A program made the position numbers and the translations under genes. The notes under the pieces were generated by a model. It worked only from the letters and a program-made list of their open reading frames with translations. It made no database searches and was not told the DNA's origin. From contig JADJWP010000002.1 in NCBI GenBank assembly GCA_016716305.1, positions 2,850,501-2,914,500 of the forward strand: a stretch of DNA of 64,000 bases, in the 5' to 3' direction. Positions 58,097 to 64,000 of the stretch are shown in pieces. Position 1 is the first letter of the stretch. Each line of letters starts with the position of its first letter. This stretch comes from Chloracidobacterium sp. (GTDB lineage Bacteria; Acidobacteriota; Blastocatellia; Pyrinomonadales; Pyrinomonadaceae).

Positions 58097-60415
58097 TCAT
58101 CGGGGTTGATTCTTTATGAGGACCGCGTTTCGAATGGGATAGCCTCGGGCGACAACGATATTGCGACCGTCAGCCGTGAACGCAAAATTGTGAATTTCGC
58201 CGCTGGTAAAGTCGGTCAAACGGGTCGGTTTCGATCCGTCGATCGGTTGGACGAAGATATTCCCCGCTGACTTCTGATGCGAAATATAGGCGATGGCTTT
58301 CCCATCGGGCATCCATCGTGCACCCACATTCAATGATGCATTCGGAACGGTGCGGAACCGTCCGATCACCTCCCCACTTTTGAGCGCCATTACTGCGATG
58401 GTATTGTCGCTCGCCGCATAGGAGATGAATTTCCCGTCCGGAGAAAAATGCGGCGACTGCGCATACGATTCCGAGATCTGCATTACTTTACTGCCATCCG
58501 TCGCCGCTATTCGTATCGAATTCTTCACGCCCGATCCACCGCCGACTGTCGAATTGTAAGCTATCAGCGTGCCGTCAGGAGAGTAGGAGGAATCCACATC
58601 GAAGGTCGGATCGTCAAGTATCTTACCCAGCTCGGTGCCATCGACACGGCAGCTAAAGAGGCTCGGCGTCCCGTCGACCTGCGTCGAAAAATAGAAGCGA
58701 GATCCATCGGCAGATGCACGAAGTTCTTCGATCTGATCCGGCTCACTCGTTACCTGTCTTGCATCCGAACCATCCGGGTTCACGGCCCAAACATGCGAAA
58801 AATCGCCGGTTCGTGCGATATAAGCGATGCGGCCGTCGGGCAGCGGGGCGATCCCTGCCCGGCCATCGGCAAGCCCTCGGGTGATCTGAACAGCAGTATC
58901 GGACGAACCGTTCGCATCCATTATCCAAAGCTGCGACGAGCGATTGAAGGGCACGATCAGAACCGAATCATCACTCGTCAAACCAAGACTCGAAACCTGG
59001 AGACGATTCCCGTCCGTCGTTATCCTGCGAGCCTCACCGGATTCCAGTGAGAGGTAATACAACTGGTCGCGGCGAGTCGAAAGAGCTTCACCACCCTTGG
59101 TACCAATAAAAAACAACCCGTCGCCGTGTGCGGTCCATGCCATACGTCCACACGTATCCCACTTTTCCGGCGATAGTTGGCGTATCGATCCGTCAAAGAC
59201 GTTCAAGGCCTGGATCGAACAGATACGCGCCGAGGTCGGGGCCGCGATCTCGACGGATCCCATCGCTATCGAGCCGCCGTCGGGCGACCATGAAAGGCCG
59301 CCCCAGATCACACTACCCTCAGCACCAGTAAAGACGGTACGCGCGTTCTCGCCATTCGAATCAACGATGATCACGCTCGATGCTGCCGCCGATTTCTCAT
59401 CACGGATAAAAGCGATCTGAGCGCCATCTTGCGAGATCGCCACAGTGGAACCGACATTTTCGATGAGCTTTGTTTCAATGCCGCCAAGTGTCGGTACGCG
59501 AAAAAGCGACGCTGTGCCGGTCGTTGGGTCTCCAGCAATGTAATAGATCGACTGCCCGTCGGGTGCGAAGGTCTTCGACGCTATCGTACGCGTGGTCGGC
59601 GGCACGACCACGATCCGGTTCGATTCGCCTACCTGCTGGACGAACATTGTAAAAATGCCAGAGTCGATCTCGTGGTAGGTCAAATATCTCCCGTCCGGGG
59701 ACACCGTGGCGTCATTGACATCTCGCCCGTCTGTTAGTTGGACGAACGTGAGTTCGTTCGCGGCGTTCTGCGACGTTCCGCCACCGGGGATCTTGAATAA
59801 AGAAAAGGCGACGATCACTATCAGCGAAACACCAAGAACGATAGCTGCCGAGTAGAGAAGGTTTCGCCGAACGGGGAAGTTTATCGGTCCTGGTAAGTCG
59901 GCAACGGGCTGTATACGGGTTGTTTCCGCAGCGTTGTCGTTCCGATGGTTCTGCCAGTCCAACACCGAATAGATATTTTCTTTTCTTTCGACGATACGGA
60001 CGGGCGAGACATTCATCGAACCTGCGGCCTGTTCCGCCACATACGAAACCTCTGCCGTAAAGCGATATCCCCGTCTTCTCAGCGTTTCAATAAATGGCGG
60101 CCCGTCGGACGATGCTCCCAGAGTTTTCCTGAGCAAGTAAAGGTTTTGGGTCAGGTTGCCTTCTTCGACCTGCGTATCCGGCCAGACGATCTTCATCAGA
60201 TCGTCCTTGCTTACTATTTCGCCGCTTCGTTCAACAAGCGCGAGCAGGGTTGCGACGACCTTTGGAGTTAGCGGCAACGGCTCGCCGGAGCGAAATAAAA
60301 GCAGACTATCAGCGTCGAGGCGAAAATTCTCGAACTCATAAACCCTACGCTCGCTGAATTCCCGCATATTGAGACTAAATTGATGAAACTTTGAAGATAA
60401 ATCCGAAGACATCAT
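58097..60415 (-). CDS. Transmembrane one-component regulator: winged helix plus TolB-like propeller
   Basis: The product has 772 residues. Residues 25-125 are an OmpR/PhoB-type winged helix (FENFRLDADSLLLFRSGEPLPLTPKVVATLLALVERSGEIVSKDDLM, and ETLRRRGYRF at the wing, in parts). One membrane helix lies near 200 (LLYSAAIVLGVSLIVIVAFSLF). The rest is a periplasmic beta-propeller of PD40 repeats (SPDGRYLTYH, SPDGGSIAMG, SPDGKFISYA). This CadC/ToxR-like plan links an external signal directly to transcription and is much expanded in acidobacteria. Its targets may be the adjacent secreted-protein genes, which is inference. Confidence 0.88.
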   Translation of the reverse strand: MMSSDLSSKFHQFSLNMREFSERRVYEFENFRLDADSLLLFRSGEPLPLTPKVVATLLALVERSGEIVSKDDLMKIVWPDTQVEEGNLTQNLYLLRKTLGASSDGPPFIETLRRRGYRFTAEVSYVAEQAAGSMNVSPVRIVERKENIYSVLDWQNHRNDNAAETTRIQPVADLPGPINFPVRRNLLYSAAIVLGVSLIVIVAFSLFKIPGGGTSQNAANELTFVQLTDGRDVNDATVSPDGRYLTYHEIDSGIFTMFVQQVGESNRIVVVPPTTRTIASKTFAPDGQSIYYIAGDPTTGTASLFRVPTLGGIETKLIENVGSTVAISQDGAQIAFIRDEKSAAASSVIIVDSNGENARTVFTGAEGSVIWGGLSWSPDGGSIAMGSVEIAAPTSARICSIQALNVFDGSIRQLSPEKWDTCGRMAWTAHGDGLFFIGTKGGEALSTRRDQLYYLSLESGEARRITTDGNRLQVSSLGLTSDDSVLIVPFNRSSQLWIMDANGSSDTAVQITRGLADGRAGIAPLPDGRIAYIARTGDFSHVWAVNPDGSDARQVTSEPDQIEELRASADGSRFYFSTQVDGTPSLFSCRVDGTELGKILDDPTFDVDSSYSPDGTLIAYNSTVGGGSGVKNSIRIAATDGSKVMQISESYAQSPHFSPDGKFISYAASDNTIAVMALKSGEVIGRFRTVPNASLNVGARWMPDGKAIAYISHQKSAGNIFVQPIDGSKPTRLTDFTSGEIHNFAFTADGRNIVVARGYPIRNAVLIKNQPR

Positions 60416-60567
60416 AGCCGCCCCCGCAATAATTTCGATGTGCGGGGACGATCGTTTTAACCAGAGCGGCTACGGTTTCGGTGCGACGAACCAGATTGTA
60501 GCGCGATTTCCCAGAACGGGAAATAGAGTTTTGGTGCGAAAGCGTTTCGTCCCTTCATAGGCAACTT

Positions 60568-61521
60568 ATGAAAGTCAAAAGAATTACCGGAGTTCCCGTC
60601 TTGTTGCTTTTGGTGTGCGCACTCTCAATAGGGCAGACAACCGCATTCAACTTCCAGGGCCGGTTGAATGACGGCTCGAGCCCGGCGAACGGCAGGTACG
60701 ATCTGCAGTTCAAGCTATTCGATTCGATCACCGGAGGAAGCCAGGTCGGTACGACCGTCGATCGGCCGAATCTTCTGCTCATCAACGGTGTGTTTTCGAC
60801 AACTCTTGATTTCGGCTCATCTGCCTTTACGGCCGGCGACCGCTTCGTCGAGATCTCGGTCCGTCCAAATGGCAGCCCGAACGCCCATGTAGTTCTCGGC
60901 GCGCGTCAGCAGATACTGTCCGTACCGTTTGCCGTTCGCTCAGCGAACGCGACTAGTGCCGACACTGCGTCAAACGCTGCTAATGCGCAGAACGCTCAAT
61001 TTTCAGAGGAAGCGACGAACGCAAATCGTCTTGGAGGAGAGCTTGCGGGTGAGTTTGTTCGTCGAAACGTACCCGTTCTCGGAACCGTTACGGCCACCAT
61101 TCTTGCGGCGAACCAGGGCCTCTCGGTTCAGGGGAGTGCGTCGTTGCAGGGAAACGTCTCGGTCGGTGGACGGATCACGCAGCCTCTTATCTCCTCGTAT
61201 GGTGTTCCGAAGGCCATGCTGGAAGTTAACGAAGATGCAGGTATCAATCGCTGCTACAACGGAGTGACGGGCGATTCTACCCCGCCATGCGGCTTCACCG
61301 TTACGCAGCCCGGCGGGCCGGTCGGCGTTTATCGAATTAGCTTTGGGTTCAGCGTAGCCGATCGGTTTGCTCAAATTACTCCCGGGAACCTTCAGTCACC
61401 ATATCGGAACTGGGGAGCAAACTATCGGTTCATCGCACCTGACTTTCTCGAGGTCTTCTGTTTTCGCGTGGAGAGTCCTAACGACACTTTTACAAATCGG
61501 TTCATCGTCATCTTGTATTAG
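60568..61521 (+). CDS. Exported protein, paralogue A of a tandem pair
   Basis: The product has 317 residues with a signal peptide (ITGVPVLLLLVCALSIGQ). Residues 25-130 (FNFQGRLNDGSSPANGRYDLQFKLFD, GARQQILSVPFAVRSANA, in parts) are a beta-rich N-domain that occurs in many secreted proteins of this lineage, followed by a TADNATNA-type low-complexity linker and a C-terminal beta domain. The neighbour at 61539 has the same N-domain. The C-terminal parts share only short similarity (RCYNGV, a C-x-Y-N-G motif). No enzymatic motif is visible. It may be a surface-fibre or tail-fibre-like protein. Confidence 0.75.
   Translation: MKVKRITGVPVLLLLVCALSIGQTTAFNFQGRLNDGSSPANGRYDLQFKLFDSITGGSQVGTTVDRPNLLLINGVFSTTLDFGSSAFTAGDRFVEISVRPNGSPNAHVVLGARQQILSVPFAVRSANATSADTASNAANAQNAQFSEEATNANRLGGELAGEFVRRNVPVLGTVTATILAANQGLSVQGSASLQGNVSVGGRITQPLISSYGVPKAMLEVNEDAGINRCYNGVTGDSTPPCGFTVTQPGGPVGVYRISFGFSVADRFAQITPGNLQSPYRNWGANYRFIAPDFLEVFCFRVESPNDTFTNRFIVILY
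60685..60914 (+). repeat. 230-bp near-identical tract shared with 61656-61885 (copy 1)
   Basis: The 230 bases are identical to 61656-61885 except about four positions (a changed dipeptide near 60755 and one codon near 60872). The coding sequence on both sides differs at many third positions, although the protein stays similar. This pattern is that of gene conversion or recent recombination rather than plain duplication. Confidence 0.8.
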
Positions 61522-61538
61522 GTAACGGCTCTGAAAAT

Positions 61539-62645
61539 ATGAAAAGACACACACTCGCAATTTTTGTCGGCATGGTTTTGTTATTGTCGCTTCAGTCCGC
61601 GGCCCAAACGACGGCGTTCAACTTTCAAGGCCGTTTGAACGACGGTTCGAGCCCTGCGAACGGCAGGTACGATCTGCAGTTCAAGCTATTCGATTCGATC
61701 ACCGGAGGAAGCCAGGTCGGTGCGAGCGTCGATCGGCCGAATCTTCTGCTCATCAACGGTGTGTTTTCGACAACTCTTGATTTCGGCTCATCTGCCTTTA
61801 CGGCCGGCGACCGCTTCGTCGAGATCTCGGTCCGTCCAAATGGCAGGCCGAACGCCCATGTAGTTCTCGGCGCGCGTCAGCAGATCATGTCTGTGCCGTT
61901 TGCCGTTCGCTCAGCGAATGCGACTCAAGCCGATAACGCGACCAATGCACAGAATGCTCAGCTTGCATCCGATGCTTCTTCGCTCGGCGGTGTTTCGGCC
62001 TCGAACTATGCCCGACTGAATTTCCCAAACACCGGAAATCTACAAACCTCAGGCAACGCAGGATTCGGCAGCGTTGCGCCGAATACACGCCTGACGCTCA
62101 GCGGCGGGCCACTATGGACCTCGAGTCAATGGACAGCGTCGCTGAACATGCAAAACGCTTCCGCGCTCGGTTGGGAAGCGAACAGTTCGGGCCAACGATT
62201 CGGCATTGGGCAAGCCACCGGCGGTCTGCATTTCTTCAGGACGATCAGTGGGTTCGGTTCGACGCTGACGCCACCAAACGTGGATTTGCGGATCACCGAT
62301 AATGGCGACATCGCACAGCCATTGGAAAGAAATGGGGCCGTCAAGGCAATGGTCGCCATTACTGCCGGAGGAGTGGTCGCCCGCTGCTATAACGGTGTAT
62401 CCGGCAGCTCAAGCGGAAACTGCGACATCTCCGTCACTCAAAACTCGGCAGGCGTAGTTTATGTAAATTTTCCCTTTCAGATCACTAATCGATTCTGGCT
62501 GGTTACGACGGACGCATCGGGGCAGCAGGCGGGTGTTTTGACTGCATCGGTGGTACCACATGCGGCGGTTAACTCCAGGCTGATCGTGATTACCAAGCAC
62601 GATGGAAGCCTTGAGTATCTACCGTTCCATTTGTTTGTATTTTGA
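61539..62645 (+). CDS. Exported protein, paralogue B of a tandem pair
   Basis: The product has 368 residues with a signal peptide (HTLAIFVGMVLLLSLQSAAQ). It repeats the FNFQGRLNDGSS N-domain of the previous gene (starts 18 bases after it), then has a NATNAQNAQLAS linker, a middle SALGWEANSSGQRFGIGQATGG section and a C-domain with ARCYNGVSGSSSGNCDISVTQ. The central and terminal parts look like a trimer-forming tail-fibre or adhesin head. The function is unknown. Confidence 0.75.
   Translation: MKRHTLAIFVGMVLLLSLQSAAQTTAFNFQGRLNDGSSPANGRYDLQFKLFDSITGGSQVGASVDRPNLLLINGVFSTTLDFGSSAFTAGDRFVEISVRPNGRPNAHVVLGARQQIMSVPFAVRSANATQADNATNAQNAQLASDASSLGGVSASNYARLNFPNTGNLQTSGNAGFGSVAPNTRLTLSGGPLWTSSQWTASLNMQNASALGWEANSSGQRFGIGQATGGLHFFRTISGFGSTLTPPNVDLRITDNGDIAQPLERNGAVKAMVAITAGGVVARCYNGVSGSSSGNCDISVTQNSAGVVYVNFPFQITNRFWLVTTDASGQQAGVLTASVVPHAAVNSRLIVITKHDGSLEYLPFHLFVF
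61656..61885 (+). repeat. 230-bp near-identical tract shared with 60685-60914 (copy 2)
   Basis: Second member of the conversion-like pair; see copy 1. The two tracts are 971 bases apart, start to start, and lie in the same domain-coding position of the two paralogues. Confidence 0.8.
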
Positions 62646-62669
62646 TTCCGCCTCTGAGGAGCCTTACCC

Positions 62670-64000
62670 ATGGAACGCACGCGATCGATCGGAAGTATAT
62701 CTATTGCCGTATTCGTCATTGCAATGGCAACTGCTGTCGCTTCTGCTCAACAGCTAAAACCGACGGAGATCGTCTACAGCCGGATGCCGACGAATATTTT
62801 TACATCGCCGACGGGCGCCAACTCTCCCACTATCTGGGTTGTCGGTCAAGACGGCTCGAACGACCGTTTTATCACCAGCGGGACGATGCCGCGAATCTCG
62901 GACGATGGCCGCTTCCTCTTGTTCAAACGCTTCTCGCTAACTTCCCACTTCGATCCCTTTTGGATCTATCCGGAGTTCTTTGTTCGAGACCTTTCGACCG
63001 GGCAAGAAACTTTGATCATCCCAGCTAGTTTCGATGACGTCTCGGGCGGTCACTTTTTTTCGCCGGCAAGCAATCAGGGCAATCACGAAATTGTGTACAA
63101 CGCTATTACTTGCTTGAGCAGGATCAACCGCGACGGTACGAATCGCCTGCGGTTTCCATGCGCGGACGCGAACCATAATGATAAGTTTCCCGCCATCCGG
63201 CGCGGTGGCGACCAGCTCATCGCATTCAGCAACAACCTCATCACGCCGGGAGTGGGCGGGCTCTACACTGTCGAGATATCCAGTTCCAATCGTCAGAAGA
63301 TTTCGAACACCACATGTCGCGACTTTCATCCGGCGTGGTCGAATGACAATGAGTTCATTGCGTTCGGCACGATCTCCGTGAACTGCGACAACAACTTTCC
63401 GGCCATCTCCACGTATCCTTACTGGGTCTCGAACCTCGTAAAGATCAAACCCGACGGCTCGGGCCGCCAGACGCTGACAAACTATCCGTTGAATCAGGAT
63501 TGCACGCAGACGGCCGCGAATTGCTTCACGCTCGGCTACGTGTGGACCGAGAACAATTCGAAGGTCATCGCCGCCGGGCGTATCAACGGGGTGAAAGGCA
63601 TCTTCGCCGTTAACGCTGACGGCAGCGGCGCGTTCTCGCAAATTCCCATCTCGCCAGGAAACGCACCTGATTTTGTCGGCGGCATCGTGCAGCCGCGTGT
63701 CGAGCAGCACGTGGTTTCGATCGCTGGCGGAGTAGCGGCAAGTGGAAACTATACGCTTGTTTCGACTATTGGGGAGCCGATCGCGGGAATCACTTCGACG
63801 GGCGGTCCGTTTAGCTTCGAAAGCGGTTTTTGGGCAGCACCGTTCGCGTCACGTCGATCGCCGTTCGACTTTGACGGAGACGGGAAGACGGATGTAGGGA
63901 TCTTTCGTCCGGGGGCGGCTGAGTGGTGGTATCGGAGAAGCTCTGACGGACAGGTTCCGGCACTTCAGTTCGGCACGTCGACGGATGCGATCGCACCGGT
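62670..64000 (+). CDS. Secreted TolB-like propeller protein ending in FG-GAP repeats (3' truncated by window edge)
   Basis: The frame from ATG 62670 stays open to the end of the window, so 443 codons are visible. It starts with a signal peptide (ISIAVFVIAMATAVASAQQ). Residues about 35-300 are PD40-type propeller repeats (RISDDGRFLLFKRF, NRDGTNRLRFPC, DPHPAWSND-like HPAWSNDNEFIAFGT). Residues about 340-390 form a linker (VVSIAGGVAASGNYTLVSTIGEPIAG, in parts) often seen before cell-surface repeat blocks, and from about 397 the DFDGDGKTDVGIFRPG repeats begin. The ATG is near CTGAGGAG, 8-15 bases upstream. Confidence 0.85.
   Translation, partial: MERTRSIGSISIAVFVIAMATAVASAQQLKPTEIVYSRMPTNIFTSPTGANSPTIWVVGQDGSNDRFITSGTMPRISDDGRFLLFKRFSLTSHFDPFWIYPEFFVRDLSTGQETLIIPASFDDVSGGHFFSPASNQGNHEIVYNAITCLSRINRDGTNRLRFPCADANHNDKFPAIRRGGDQLIAFSNNLITPGVGGLYTVEISSSNRQKISNTTCRDFHPAWSNDNEFIAFGTISVNCDNNFPAISTYPYWVSNLVKIKPDGSGRQTLTNYPLNQDCTQTAANCFTLGYVWTENNSKVIAAGRINGVKGIFAVNADGSGAFSQIPISPGNAPDFVGGIVQPRVEQHVVSIAGGVAASGNYTLVSTIGEPIAGITSTGGPFSFESGFWAAPFASRRSPFDFDGDGKTDVGIFRPGAAEWWYRRSSDGQVPALQFGTSTDAIAP
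63861..64000 (+). repeat. 140-bp coding repeat shared with 57043-57182
   Basis: Second copy of the FG-GAP coding cassette, about 90% identical to the first; it reaches the window edge and probably continues. Confidence 0.8.

Noticed and set aside
1..64000. CRISPR arrays, rRNA, insertion sequences or phage genes
   Set aside because: No regularly spaced direct repeats, no rRNA-like stretch, no transposase or integrase motif (DDE, tyrosine recombinase) and no phage structural gene were seen.

Overview
The window reads as chromosomal DNA of a Gram-negative heterotroph, most likely an acidobacterium of the Blastocatellia type (inference). Grounds: ADP-heptose genes for LPS, a futalosine-pathway menaquinone gene (mqnD), a winged-helix/beta-propeller one-component regulator, many secreted FG-GAP/VCBS proteins with 'DFDGDGKTD'-type repeats, WD40 and S8/S9 peptidases, and several small DUF families. 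There is no rRNA, CRISPR array or prophage, and no insertion sequence was recognised. The first gene (OPT transporter) and the last gene (secreted propeller/FG-GAP protein) run off the window.

Layout. 1-9 kb: OPT transporter, a lipoprotein, PilZ protein, Gfo/Idh/MocA oxidoreductase, S9 peptidase and small secreted proteins. 9-19 kb: a dispersed beta-oxidation set in the order fadN, fadA, fadE. fadN and fadE each have a promoter with the same near-perfect 20-bp palindrome lying between the -35 and -10, closely resembling the operator of TetR-type FadR. Small housekeeping genes (DinB-like, DUF4442, tag, ybaK and unknowns) lie between the fad genes. 19-27 kb: a MoxR/ChlI-like AAA+ ATPase and a vWA protein, then a nucleic-acid cluster of 3'-5' exonuclease, NurA nuclease, a stand-alone HAS-barrel-like protein and a beta-class DNA methyltransferase. 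27-30 kb: rsmE and the heptose genes rfaE2/rfaE1 in a tightly overlapping operon. 30-33 kb: an FG-GAP protein, a subtilase, and tRNA-His and tRNA-Arg. 33-37.3 kb: a leftward run with cmk, GDPD, YjbR, threonine aldolase and DUF5996. 37.5-46 kb: VOC protein, WD40 protein, DUF2461, an AraC/rpiB operon, and a trypsin-like protease with TPRs.

46.8-50.1 kb is a compact, visibly A+T-richer type II restriction-modification island: a 78-aa controller-type HTH protein behind a direct-repeat operator, a C5-cytosine methyltransferase, an unassigned PD-(D/E)XK-type endonuclease, and a convergent vsr gene. Its right edge carries a truncated HTH gene and short tandem repeats. 50-55 kb: larB, a probable 39-codon gene with its own terminator, and a rightward operon ubiX-like/SH3/methyltransferase/mqnD. 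55-64 kb: large secreted repeat proteins, a transmembrane transcription regulator with a propeller sensor, and a tandem paralogous pair showing a gene-conversion-like tract.

The strongest leads are the paired FadR-like operators, the R-M island with its controller operator, the exonuclease/NurA/HAS-barrel/methyltransferase cluster, several genes that look leaderless, and two small genes of about 40 codons that are easily missed.
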